Source: CAYQQJ01 sp964419935 (lineage in GTDB: Bacteria; Pseudomonadota; Gammaproteobacteria; Pseudomonadales; Cellvibrionaceae). From it: a DNA stretch of 64,000 nucleotides. The notes beneath the pieces are model-generated. The model had not been told where the DNA came from, searched no databases, and saw nothing but the letters and a program-made list of their open reading frames with translations. The position numbers and the translations under genes are program-made. Location: contig CAYQQJ010000005.1 of the NCBI GenBank assembly GCA_964419935.1, forward strand, positions 1-64,000, read 5' to 3'. Below, one piece after another: positions 36,467-46,000 of this stretch (position 1 is the stretch's first letter; each line of letters starts with the position of its first letter).

Positions 36467-36700
36467 TAGGGCTTCTTCAAAAAATTGACAACTGTATATA
36501 GAAACCATTCGATAATCAAATCAAGCCCCTAGATGATTAATGAGGCCGCCGAGCCTGAAAACAGGTGCTGTTGTGTATGGTTGGTGGCGCAATACGTTTA
36601 ATGTTAATTTATGCGCCAACGATCATCCGTATATCCGGTGCTCAGATTGTTTTTCTTCGCATTGGGGAAGCGCGTGATCGCCGTGTGCTTAACGGCCCAC

Positions 36701-38485
36701 TCAGGAACGTGGATTGAGGTGTGAGAAAAATTGTTTGGCACTTTGTTTGACCATGCTCCATTGATCAGGATCAGATTTTGAAAGCGTGCCGAGATAGGAC
36801 GTTGCCTGGTCCCAAGTGATGTGAGGCGGCAGGGGTGGCACATTGGGATCTGTAATGAACTCGATGATTACCGGCCTATCGGCGGCGATGGCTTCATCCC
36901 AGGCGGCGCCTATATTCTCTGGAGCATCCACATGGATACTCTTGAAGCCAAGCAACTCGCCATACTTGGCGTAGGGAAAATCAATAACATCCTGAGCGGT
37001 AGGATATTTGGGGTCACCCGCCAACACCCGTTGCTCCCATGTCACCTGGTTGAGATCATGGTTGACCAGGACCATGACGATGAAACTCGGGTTTTCCCAC
37101 TGACGCCAGTACTGCATCACGGTTACCAGCTCTGCATTGCCATTCATCTGCATGGCACCATCGCCCACCATGGCGATCACGGGTCGTTTCGGGTAGGCCA
37201 TTTTCGCCGCTATCGCATAAGGAACACCGCTGCCCATGCTGGCAAGCTTGCCTGATAAGGAGCCCATCATACCGCGCTGGATTTTGATGTTGCGGGCATA
37301 CCAGTTGGTGTGCGAGCCACTATCGCCGCAAAGAATGGTGTTGGACTTGAGCCGTGGTGACAGCTCGGTGAACACCCGTTGTGGGTTGATGGGGTCCGCG
37401 TCCAGCATGGCTTTGTCTTCGACGTCTTGCCACCACTCACGCACGTTCTTTTCCACTGACTGACGCCAGGTACGGTCTTCCTGGTATTTCAGCATCGGCA
37501 ACAGGCGGCGCAATGTCTCGGCACTGTCACCCACCAGGTTCACTTCACTGGGGTAGCGGATTCCCATGTTGCGTGGATCAATGTCGATCTGCACGGCTCT
37601 CGCCTGCCCTTCTTCCGGTAAGAACTCGGAGTACGGAAACGTGGTGCCGACCATCAACAAGGTGTCGCACTCGGTCATCAGCTGCCAGCTCGCGCGGGTG
37701 CCCAGCAGGCCAATACAGCCGGTCACAAAAGGCAGGTCATCCGGCAATGCTGCCTTGCCCAGCAAGGCTTTGGCAACACCCGCCCCGAGCGTGTTGCAGA
37801 TTTCGATCACCTCATCGGTCGCACCCAGGGCGCCGGCACCCACCAGCAGGGCCACCTTTTTGCCGGCATTCAGCACGTCTGCAGCAGCGGCCAATTCATC
37901 ATCCGTGGGCACTGGATGCCGGGATGATGGCGCGGAACTGGAGTAGTTGCTCCCATGGGTTCGCGGTGGCGAAGGTACAGCGTCCATCAGCTGGACATCG
38001 TTGGGAATAATGACACAGGTCACCGAGCGGTCGGCGATGGCAATGCGCATGGCGCGATCCATCACATGACGCACCTGGGCGGGTTCCGTCACCAGCTGGC
38101 AGTAGCTGGACACGTCGCTGAAAACCGACTCCAGCGCCACTTCCTGCTGAAAGTCGCTGCCAAGCGCTGCGGTGGATTTTTGCCCAACGATAGCCACCAC
38201 CGGTACGTGATCCATTTTTGCGTCATACAGACCGGCTAACAAGTGCAAAGCCCCTGGCCCGGAAGTAGCCAGGCAAACACCGACTTCGCCGGTAAATTTC
38301 GCATGACCCGCCGCCATGAACGCAGACATTTCCTCATGACGAACCCGAACAAACTCGAACTGATCCTCAGCCCTGTCCACCGCGCCCATCACGCCATTGA
38401 TGCCGTCACCAGGGTAGCCAAAAAGGCGCTTTACGCCCCACTCCGTGAGTCTGTGCAGAATAAAATCCCCAACGGTATCCGACAT
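36701..38485 (-). CDS. Thiamine-diphosphate enzyme, pyruvate oxidase/acetolactate synthase-like
   Basis: A 594-residue ThDP-dependent enzyme with three domains: N-terminal PYR (RLTEWGVKRLFGYPGDGING; catalytic Glu in VRHEEMSAFMAAGHAKFTG), central (about 195-330) and C-terminal PP with the ThDP/Mg motif GDGAMQMNGNAELVTVMQYW continuing to NHDLNQVTWEQR. This group includes PoxB-like pyruvate:quinone oxidoreductases and related 2-oxo-acid decarboxylases; the exact reaction is not readable. ATG 38485 is set by AAAGGAG upstream; the longer open frame to 38788 has no family sequence. It stands alone. Confidence 0.85.
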   Translation of the reverse strand: MSDTVGDFILHRLTEWGVKRLFGYPGDGINGVMGAVDRAEDQFEFVRVRHEEMSAFMAAGHAKFTGEVGVCLATSGPGALHLLAGLYDAKMDHVPVVAIVGQKSTAALGSDFQQEVALESVFSDVSSYCQLVTEPAQVRHVMDRAMRIAIADRSVTCVIIPNDVQLMDAVPSPPRTHGSNYSSSAPSSRHPVPTDDELAAAADVLNAGKKVALLVGAGALGATDEVIEICNTLGAGVAKALLGKAALPDDLPFVTGCIGLLGTRASWQLMTECDTLLMVGTTFPYSEFLPEEGQARAVQIDIDPRNMGIRYPSEVNLVGDSAETLRRLLPMLKYQEDRTWRQSVEKNVREWWQDVEDKAMLDADPINPQRVFTELSPRLKSNTILCGDSGSHTNWYARNIKIQRGMMGSLSGKLASMGSGVPYAIAAKMAYPKRPVIAMVGDGAMQMNGNAELVTVMQYWRQWENPSFIVMVLVNHDLNQVTWEQRVLAGDPKYPTAQDVIDFPYAKYGELLGFKSIHVDAPENIGAAWDEAIAADRPVIIEFITDPNVPPLPPHITWDQATSYLGTLSKSDPDQWSMVKQSAKQFFSHLNPRS

Positions 38486-38618
38486 GACAGACTCCTTTGC
38501 TGCATTGACTGCTGGCGACAATGAAATAATGGGTTTCTCAATGGACACTCGACGTTCGTCGAAAGGCAAAGTTCCGTGAGAAGAATTTGAAAAGCCTGAT
38601 AATGACAAGTTCCGAAAG

Positions 38619-38747
38619 ATGACCCGCCGACGGCCTAGCAGGCGCCGGAAAAAAGTCACAGGTGCCGCACTGGGGATCCTCAAAGGCGGCAAGGTGGACA
38701 GAACCGTGAGCGAAGAAGCCTCCCGCCAGACTAGCATTGACGCATGA
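38619..38747 (+). CDS. Possible truncated antitoxin upstream of the PIN fragment
   Basis: A 42-residue basic peptide (MTRRRPSRRRKKVTGAALGI, then LKGGKVDRTVSEEASRQTSI) whose stop overlaps the ATG of the PIN gene (ATGA), the usual antitoxin-toxin junction. The length is below that of typical VapB proteins and no DNA-binding fold is obvious. Interpreted as the remaining part of an antitoxin; low confidence. Confidence 0.35.
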   Translation: MTRRRPSRRRKKVTGAALGILKGGKVDRTVSEEASRQTSIDA

Positions 38748-38956
38748 TCGCGATTGATACTAACGTTCTGCTGCGCTACTTGTTGCAAGACGACAAGGTG
38801 CAGTCCCAGAAAGCCGCGTCCCTCATTAATGGCTCTGTTCCAGTCCTTGTTACGGATATCGTGCTCGTCGAGACAGTTTGGGTTCTGGCGGGGAAACGGT
38901 ACAAGCTCGACCGGGATACTTTGGCTGGCGAGATACCGGGTACTTTAAGTCCATAA
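38744..38956 (+). pseudogene. Truncated VapC-like PIN-domain toxin
   Basis: The N-terminal half of a PIN nuclease: MIAIDTNVLLRYLLQDD has the first catalytic Asp, and VLVTDIVLVETVWVL has the conserved Glu. The protein stops after 70 residues (EIPGTLSP), whereas VapC toxins are about 130, so the C-terminal acidic residues of the active site are missing. With the short upstream frame it looks like the relic of a toxin-antitoxin module. Its end abuts AT-richer DNA that begins with the next gene. Confidence 0.75.
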
Positions 38957-38994
38957 CACGCCGGCTTTAGCAGACCGTAGGTTCTGGCAACCGC

Positions 38995-39948
38995 CTAATT
39001 AGTCGCCTTTTGTTCTCTTTCCTGGAGTTGTTCAACGACGGCATCAATATTTTTGAAATCTGAAATGCGTGTAATTACCTTCCCATCTTTTACCCAAAGT
39101 AACGTTGGGATATCTCTTATCCTAAAGCGATTGAACAACACCCCTGAAGTGTCAATGCTGAAGCTGGTTTTCAGTTGGTATAATTTTTTGAACTCTTCCA
39201 GTGCTTTTTCATCGGTCCATAAATGATTAACCACGCCGTGCCAAGGCATATCAGGTAAACGTTTTTGAAGTGCATTCAAGTTCGATTGCGCCACTTTACA
39301 TTGCTGAGCCATCGCTGGCCGAGTATCCGCTAAATACCAATCACACCATGTCGCTGTAAAGAATATCAAATGCTCTCCTTGCATCCATGGCCGCAAAAGT
39401 TTCTCTTTATCTTCTTTGCTGATAAGCCCCCCTGAGAGTTCGCTGTCGGTGGCTTTCCCTTTGGCCAGCATCGCAAGACGAACGTCCAGTTCCGCATCCG
39501 ATTCGTGAGTGGTATATAGAACCTTGCCGTCTTGATTGATCAGAACGCTGTAAGGTGTTCCAATCAATCCAAGAGCGACGCCCAATTCACCTTCGTTGTC
39601 CAGCCAAATGGGAGCATGCAGGTCGAAATGATTCACCACCTCTTCGATTCGTGACTTTTCTTCGTTCATGTTGATATTGATGGCGATTATATTCAAATCT
39701 TTCTGATATTTTTGATAAATTCTTTCAAAGTGAGGCATTTGTTCCATGCAGGGCTTGCACCAACTCGCCCAGAATTTCAGATAAATCGGTTTGTTGTTAT
39801 CAATCGTTGCTAGAGTTTTCGGCTCAAGATCAGGGAAGCTTTTAAGCTCAATGTGTTGATAAGATGAATTCTGCGCTACTGCTGTCGTAGTGAAGGCTGC
39901 CGTCGTGAAAAATATTGCGAGACTTACCACTAGTTTATATAGATGCAT
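38995..39948 (-). CDS. TlpA-family periplasmic thioredoxin with a second, CXXC-less domain
   Basis: A 317-residue protein with a signal peptide (LVVSLAIFFTTAAFTTTAVAQ). Residues about 30-165 are a thioredoxin fold with active site FWASWCKPC and cis-Pro loop IGTPYSV. Residues about 190-310 form a second thioredoxin-like domain (LIFFTATWCDWYLADTRPAM, FRIRDIPTLLWVKDGKVITRI) with only one Cys at the active-site position. Expected to act as a periplasmic thiol reductase or disulfide carrier. GAGGG precedes the ATG. The gene and its upstream region are AT-richer than flanking genes, suggesting separate acquisition. Confidence 0.8.
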   Translation of the reverse strand: MHLYKLVVSLAIFFTTAAFTTTAVAQNSSYQHIELKSFPDLEPKTLATIDNNKPIYLKFWASWCKPCMEQMPHFERIYQKYQKDLNIIAININMNEEKSRIEEVVNHFDLHAPIWLDNEGELGVALGLIGTPYSVLINQDGKVLYTTHESDAELDVRLAMLAKGKATDSELSGGLISKEDKEKLLRPWMQGEHLIFFTATWCDWYLADTRPAMAQQCKVAQSNLNALQKRLPDMPWHGVVNHLWTDEKALEEFKKLYQLKTSFSIDTSGVLFNRFRIRDIPTLLWVKDGKVITRISDFKNIDAVVEQLQEREQKATN

Positions 39949-40220
39949 AAAACCCTCGAATAATTGTTAACAGTCCCCTTACCATGAATGCGATGACTGC
40001 GAAAAAAATAGAAATGAAGACATGGACTGACTGGCTGCCAGGAAGCAGCGATTCCTTTTGTAGACGAGATTGTAACAGGTCCGTTCAATGTATAGAGCCC
40101 GCCAATCTATGTGGGCAGTATTCGATTAGCACCTAAACAAGGGGTAAGCGTGCTGCAAACACGAAAACGGTGCCAGATAATGTCGTCAAATCATCTTGCG
40201 TAAATAGATGACTCGGACTA
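39949..40220. other. AT-rich intergenic region
   Basis: With the LexA box that follows, this makes a gap of about 300 bases between divergent genes. Apart from that LexA box and the promoters that must lie here, no gene, repeat or RNA structure was recognised. Its base composition is like the TlpA-like gene rather than the imu genes. Confidence 0.5.
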
Positions 40221-40236
40221 CTGTATACACATACAG
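40221..40236. promoter_or_regulatory. LexA (SOS) box upstream of imuA
   Basis: CTGTATACACATACAG matches the gammaproteobacterial LexA consensus CTGT-N8-ACAG with a TA-rich centre. It ends 18 bases before the imuA start, so LexA would block the promoter or early transcription. The imuA-imuB-dnaE2 cassette is SOS-induced in other bacteria, which supports the call. Confidence 0.85.
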
Positions 40237-40254
40237 GCTTATATTGTACCGATC

Positions 40255-41061
40255 ATGACCAAGCAAGAAACGCAAGACCCTACAGCGCTGCCCACAAAGC
40301 CCGTGCTTGCCCAGCTTCTGAGGCGCAAGGACGTGTGGCGCGGGCACTCCCAGACGTTTACCGACCCAGGCAGCTGCAGCACCGGCCACGCCCTGCTCGA
40401 CCAGGCCCTGCTACACAGAGGCTGGCCTCTGGGGTCACTGGTGGAAATCTGCCAGCCGCCGCATACCCAGGCGGAATGGCTGCTGCTGGGGCCGGTTATA
40501 CGCCAGGCCTGCACTCAGGGCAGGTACACCATTCTATTAAACCCGCCATCGCAACCTTATGTGCCAGGCCTGGTACAGCAGAACATTGATTTGAACCGCA
40601 TTATTCTGGTGCAGGCCGAGCACAAAGCTGACTTTGTGGCAAGCCTGGTGGACATTCTGCGCACCTCTGTCTGCCAACTCCTGTTGTGTTGGGAGCCGCC
40701 TCAGGGGCTGAGCTATGCGGAGTTGCGCAAGTGCCAATTGGCAGCAGCCGGCCACCCCGGGTTCTGCACCCTGTTTCGCCACCAGCGGCAACAGCAGCAA
40801 AGTTCACCGGCCACGTTGCGCCTGAGTACTCGACTGGACGCCAACTTCCTCGAACTGCGCCTTTTCAAGCAGCGCGGCAAGCTGCGCAACGCCACTATTC
40901 AGCTGCCCTTACCTGCCAACTGGCAGGCCCTGCCTGCACACCGGCAACTGGGGCAGCCACGGAAAACGCAAATTCACCCCGGCGCTCAGGTGCTGAGCTT
41001 CAGTAACGTCAATAACCTCGGCAACAATTTCAGCAACACCTTGCCGGACAGCCAGCCATGA
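40255..41061 (+). CDS. imuA: ImuA, SOS mutagenesis cassette protein (RecA/SulA-like)
   Basis: A 268-residue protein of the ImuA group that partners with ImuB and DnaE2 in damage-induced mutagenesis. It shows the RecA-like core without an obvious Walker A: HALLDQALLHRGWPLGSLVEICQ, ILLNPPSQPYVPGL, RIILVQAEHKADFVASLVDIL and QLLLCWEPPQGLSYAELRKC. The C-terminal tail is Gln/Asn-rich. A LexA box lies immediately upstream, and its stop overlaps the imuB start (ATGA). The order imuA-imuB-dnaE2 is conserved across Proteobacteria. Confidence 0.88.
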   Translation: MTKQETQDPTALPTKPVLAQLLRRKDVWRGHSQTFTDPGSCSTGHALLDQALLHRGWPLGSLVEICQPPHTQAEWLLLGPVIRQACTQGRYTILLNPPSQPYVPGLVQQNIDLNRIILVQAEHKADFVASLVDILRTSVCQLLLCWEPPQGLSYAELRKCQLAAAGHPGFCTLFRHQRQQQQSSPATLRLSTRLDANFLELRLFKQRGKLRNATIQLPLPANWQALPAHRQLGQPRKTQIHPGAQVLSFSNVNNLGNNFSNTLPDSQP

Positions 41062-42572
41062 GCCGTGGCCACATGCACAGCAGGCCGCCACTCTGGCTGG
41101 CACTGCGGATGCCCCACTTGCCTCTGGAGGTGCTCGGCCACGGGTACAACAGCGCCACACCGGTCATCGTCAGTGAAAAGCGGCGGGTATACGCTCTCAA
41201 TGCCCTGGCACTGGCGGAAGGCATCAACCGCGACATGCCTCTGAGTACGGCCCAAAGCCTGTCTGCTGCCACTACGCTGGAACGTGAGCCTGAACAGGAG
41301 CAGGACGCCTTGCAGCGCATTGCCGAGGCTTGCTACCAATTCACGCCTTACATCGAATTTTACGACGAGCAGAGTTTGCTGTTGGAAATCTCCCGCAGTC
41401 TCACGCTGTTCCGGGATGTGGAAAACCTTGTCCGGAAACTCATCCAATCCCTGAGTGCCCTGTGCCACCAGCTTCTCTACGGCCTGGCCCACACCGGCAA
41501 GGCGGCCTGGCTGTTGAGTTGGCAGCATCACCCTGTCAGCGTGCAGGACGACCACAAGCTGTTCCAGCAAAGGCTTCAGCAGGTTCCCCTGCATCTGTTG
41601 AAAGAATTTCCTGACAAAGTCAGTGCCCTGCAAAAATCCGGTTTTCAAACCCTGGGCGATGTCGTCCAACAAATGTCCAGTGGGCACGGCAAGTCCGGTG
41701 CGGCTCTTGCCAGACGTTTTGGCGCGGATTTCACACGGTATCTGGAAAGCATTCTCGGCAGTGACGGTCAAACACAGGGTCAACTTTTTGCTCGGCCACC
41801 GGAGATATTCCAGCCCGAGGAAGACTTCCAGGTTCGCATCCAGTTCGATTACCCCATCGTCGATACCGAACAATTGCGCGATCCCATGCAGCAACTGCTG
41901 GAAAACCTCGTGGAACACCTCAAAAGCAAACAGTTGCAATGCCACGCCATTCATTGGCGTCTTTTTGACATTCACCAGAACCGGCAGGACATCACCGTCA
42001 GCACAGAGCGCATTCACAGCCAATGGCAGTTGCCATTGGATTTGACCATGATCCAGCTGGAACGCCTCGCGTTGACCTTTGAAGTGGATAGCCTGGAACT
42101 GATATGCGACAGCACCACACCGCTGGCGACAGAAAATCACGCCCTGCTAGGCAGACAAATTAACGAGGCTTTCAATGCAGATAGCGAGCGTTTGTTCGCC
42201 CGGCTGGTCGCCCGCCTGGGAAAGCAATCACTCAGCAAGCTCAGCTACAGCGATGACTTTTTCCCCGAAAACTGCCAGCAGCCGATTCCCGTGGTGCAGA
42301 ACAGCAAAATTCAGTTACCAGAAAGACACCTGAACGCTCCCCGACCAAGCTGGCTTTTCCAACCACCGGAGGCCGTTCAGAAAAAGAACCAGGAACTCTT
42401 TTGGCACGGCCCTTTGCAACTGCTGCAAGGCCCTGAACGCTTGCGCGGTCACTGGTGGAACACACCCTGCGCCCGGGATTATTTTATGGCCATGCGCAGT
42501 GATTATGTGCGCTGTTGGGTATATCAGGATTTGATATCCGGGCAGTGGTATGTGCATGGGGTTTTTGGTTGA
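41058..42572 (+). CDS. imuB: ImuB, catalytically inactive Y-family polymerase
   Basis: A 504-residue DinB-like protein. The N-terminus PLWLALRMPHLPLEVLG occupies the place of the first catalytic Asp motif of Y-family polymerases but lacks the acidic residues, as expected for ImuB, which acts as a hub linking DnaE2, ImuA and the clamp. VSEKRRVYALNALALAEGINRDMPLS matches the fingers region. The C-terminal half is the ImuB-specific extension, ending in RGHWWNTPCARDYFMAMRSD. Co-translated with imuA. Downstream, 451 bases of repeats separate it from dnaE2. Confidence 0.9.
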   Translation: MSRGHMHSRPPLWLALRMPHLPLEVLGHGYNSATPVIVSEKRRVYALNALALAEGINRDMPLSTAQSLSAATTLEREPEQEQDALQRIAEACYQFTPYIEFYDEQSLLLEISRSLTLFRDVENLVRKLIQSLSALCHQLLYGLAHTGKAAWLLSWQHHPVSVQDDHKLFQQRLQQVPLHLLKEFPDKVSALQKSGFQTLGDVVQQMSSGHGKSGAALARRFGADFTRYLESILGSDGQTQGQLFARPPEIFQPEEDFQVRIQFDYPIVDTEQLRDPMQQLLENLVEHLKSKQLQCHAIHWRLFDIHQNRQDITVSTERIHSQWQLPLDLTMIQLERLALTFEVDSLELICDSTTPLATENHALLGRQINEAFNADSERLFARLVARLGKQSLSKLSYSDDFFPENCQQPIPVVQNSKIQLPERHLNAPRPSWLFQPPEAVQKKNQELFWHGPLQLLQGPERLRGHWWNTPCARDYFMAMRSDYVRCWVYQDLISGQWYVHGVFG

Positions 42573-42607
42573 TGAGGGATGGCGAATGGTGAACAGACCT
42601 ATGATTC

Positions 42608-42642
42608 GTAGGTCGAAAAAGCCGTAGGCGTCTTCCGACATT
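42608..42642 (+). repeat. GTAGGTCG repeat, family A, copy 1
   Basis: GTAGGTCGAAAAAGCCGTAG followed by GCGTCTTCCGACATT. The same unit with small changes occurs at 58490-58524 and 58590-58624. Each unit contains a small hairpin (GTCGGAA...TTCCGAC type). Its surroundings (42573-42600 and 42650-42690) carry GGTGAAC/GTGAATAG units like those at 10600-10722. Confidence 0.75.
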
Positions 42643-42760
42643 GCCCAGTAAACAGTCATGGGGAGTGAATAGTTAATGGTTAATAACTCAAATTTCGGAG
42701 TTCGCAGAAACTTTTTTAATAACCAAACAGGTAAAGAAGGCAACAGGTGGATACGCCACA

Positions 42761-42942
42761 GTGGTGATGCAGGGGGAGAGTTTCTAAAACCGTCACAAGA
42801 GGGACCTTGTGCCGGAGCCTACAGGGACGTATTTCATGCAGCACATCCCTGTGCCGCACCCTGCGGGCAGCTTTGCTGTGCTAATCGGCTGTCCTGCCGA
42901 TTAGCCTCGGCGTTTTTAGAAACTCTCACGCTGTAGCACCAC
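42761..42942. repeat. Inverted-repeat element with family-B core, copy 4
   Basis: A 182-bp element with inverted ends: GTGGTGATGCAGG then GAGAGTTTCTAAAA on the left; GTGGTGCTACAGCG then GAGAGTTTCTAAAA on the right when read on the other strand. The arms differ from those of copies 1-3. The core (CTACAGGGACGTATTTCATG, GCAGCACATCCCTGTGCCGC, CTAATCGGCTGTCCTGCCGA) is the reverse complement of the core of copy 3. It lies in the 451-base gap between imuB and dnaE2, which has no gene. Confidence 0.75.
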
Positions 42943-43023
42943 ACCTTGCTTACGAAGTGCTTAACTTCAGCACATAGTAAGCTGTAACCCAACTCCGAAA
43001 CTTGAGTTAGCAAGGTATCCTTC

Positions 43024-46000
43024 ATGCAATTTGCGCAACTGCATTGTTTGACGAATTATAGTTTTTTATGCAGTGCCTCTCATCCCCATGAGTTGGTATA
43101 TGAAGCTGCCCACCTGGGATACCGTGCATTGGCAATTACCGATGAATGTTCACTGGCGGGGATTGTGAAGGCTCATGTCGCGGCGCAGGAATGTGGTATT
43201 CATCTGATAATCGGCAGTGAATTTGTATTGAGTAACGGCTGCCGTATTGTGGCACTGGTTACCAATAAAGACGCTTATCGCGAATTATCGGGCTTTATTA
43301 CGCTCGCGCGCCGCCGTGCCGAAAAAGGCAGCTACGAGGCGCATCTCTCTGACCTGCGCTTTCGTCTGCAACATTGTCTCATTATCTGGCGACCCCAATT
43401 CTCCGCTGACGCCAAATGCCAACAAAAACACGAGGCCCACGGCCGCGAGCTGAGCCGTGCGTTTAAAAACCGATTGTGGCTGGGAGTGGACCACCGTTAC
43501 CAGGCCGGTGAACAACAGGCTTTTGCCCAGTGGCAACAGCTAAGCCAGCAGTTTTCCATTCCGCTGGTGGCCTGCGGTACCGTACTCATGCACCAGGAGA
43601 AAAGAAAACCTCTGCACGATGTACTGACTGCAATCAAGCTCAATACGCCGGTGCAACAATTGGGAACCCAGCTGGAAGCCAATGCGGAATCTTATCTCAA
43701 GCCACTGATCGAACTGCAGCAACTTTATGCCACGCCCCTGCTTCAGGAAACGTTCGCCATAGCCAAGCGCTGCCAGTTTTCCATGACGGAGCTCTACTAT
43801 CAATACCCGGAGGAAGTCGTACCCAGCAACCTGACGGCTTCTGAATATTTACACCAGCTTGTTCATGAAGGGGCGCAAAAACGCTGGCCCGACGGTGTGC
43901 CACAAAAAATCGAAACCACCATCAGTAAGGAATTACAGCTTATCGAAGAGATGGCTTACGAATATTATTTTTTAACAGTCTACGACATCGTCAACTTTGC
44001 CCGCAGTCAAAACATTCTGTGTCAGGGGCGCGGCTCTGCCGCCAACTCCATTGTGTGCTATTGCTTGTTTATTACGGAAATCAATCCCCAGAAAATCAGC
44101 GCCCTGTTTGAGCGATTTATCTCGAAGGAACGGGATGAACCACCGGATATCGATGTGGATTTTGAACATACCCGGCGCGAAGAAGTTATTCAGTACATTT
44201 ACCGGAAATACGGCCGTGAACGCGCAGCTCTGGCGGCAACCGTTATCACCTACCGCGCCCGCAGTGCGTTACGGGATGTCGGCAAGGCATTGGGATTAAC
44301 ACAGGATTTCATCAATAGCCTGTCCAGCACTCTCGGCTGGTGGGAGCGCACCAGTGATTTGCAAGAACGCATCAAAGAGTACCAACCCGGTGCCGATGGC
44401 GCGGACGACAGAAAAACCCTGAAACTGTTCATCCGCCTGATTGAACAGGTTATTGGCTTTCCCCGACATTTATCACAGCACGTTGGCGGCTTTGTTATTA
44501 CCCAGGACAAAATCAGCGATCTGGTACCGCTGGAGAACGCCGCTATGGCGGAGCGCACGATTATTCAGTGGGATAAAGACGACCTGGAAGCCATGCATTT
44601 AATGAAGGTGGATGTGCTGGCATTGGGCATGTTGACCGCCCTGCGCAAAGCCCTGACGTTAATTCGAAGCTACGCGCCCGCCATGCACTCTATTGCGGAT
44701 ATCCCAGAAGAAGACGCAGCGACTTATGCGATGCTCAGCAAAGCGGACAGTGTGGGTGTTTTTCAGGTGGAATCCCGCGCGCAGATGTCCATGTTGCCGC
44801 GCCTGAAGCCCGCCTGTTTTTACGACCTTGTGGTGCAAGTCGCCATAGTGCGTCCCGGTCCGATTCAGGGTGATATGGTGCATCCTTACCTGCTCCGGCG
44901 TAACGGGCAACAGCCGGTAACCTACCCTAACAACGCTATCAAAAGTGTGTTGCACCGCACGTTGGGTATTCCAATTTTTCAGGAGCAGGCCATCAAATTG
45001 GCCATGGTAGCCGCCGGCTTCAGCGGTGGAGAGGCTGACGCGCTACGTCGAGCCATGGCCAGTTGGGGCAAGAACAGCCGACTGATGGAGTTCGAAGCGA
45101 AGTTTATCCATGGCATGTTGGAAAACGGTTATTCACAAGACTTTGCCGAGCGCCTGTTCGAGCAGATCAAGGGGTTTGGCGGTTACGGGTTTCCGGAATC
45201 CCACTCGGCCAGCTTTGCACTTTTGTGTTATGCCTCATCCTGGATAAAATGCCACCACCCCGCCGCCTTTTATACGGCTTTGCTCAACAGCCAACCCATG
45301 GGGTTTTATTCCCCTTCGCAATTGATACAGGATGCTCGCCGCCATCACATAACGATATTGCCTGTTTGTGTGAATCACAGCGAATGGGAATCCACGTTGG
45401 TTATTCGCGAAAGTGGCAACCACGCTATTCAATTAGGCTTTAGCAGAGTTAAATCCTTACCCCAAAGCAGTGCCGAAAAAATCGTGACTGCTCGCACGGA
45501 GAAATCTTTCACTAGCCTCACAGATCTCTCTCGCCGCACGAATTTAAGCAAAAGCGACATTCAGATTTTGGCAGCCGCCGATGCACTGTCAGCGATTAGC
45601 GGTCATCGCCACCAAGCTCATTGGGATGCCGCAGCCGTGGAACCGGCCAAACCGCTGCTGAATGACGCACCAACAGACGAGCCCCTGGCCATGCCCGCGC
45701 CCTCCGCCGCCGACAATATTTTTGCCGACTACCAAACCACCGGCCTCAGCCTGCGCCAGCATCCGATGACCTTGTTACGCCATGAACAACCTTTTAGCCG
45801 CTGTAAAACCTACGCACAACTGCAAACTATGAGTAACGGGCGCTTTGTGCGCATTGCCGGTTTGGTGACCGGCCGCCAGCGACCGGGAACGGCCAATGAA
45901 ACCGTTTTTGTAACGCTGGAAGATGAGACCGGCAATATCAATGTTATTGTCTGGAAGTCGACCCAGGATCAGTTCCGGCGGGAACTGCTGACCAGCCGTT

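Noticed and set aside
40986..42140. Long open frame (384 codons) on the minus strand, antisense to imuA-imuB
   Set aside because: It lies wholly opposite well-supported coupled genes, has no ribosome site and no recognisable domain; it is a shadow frame.
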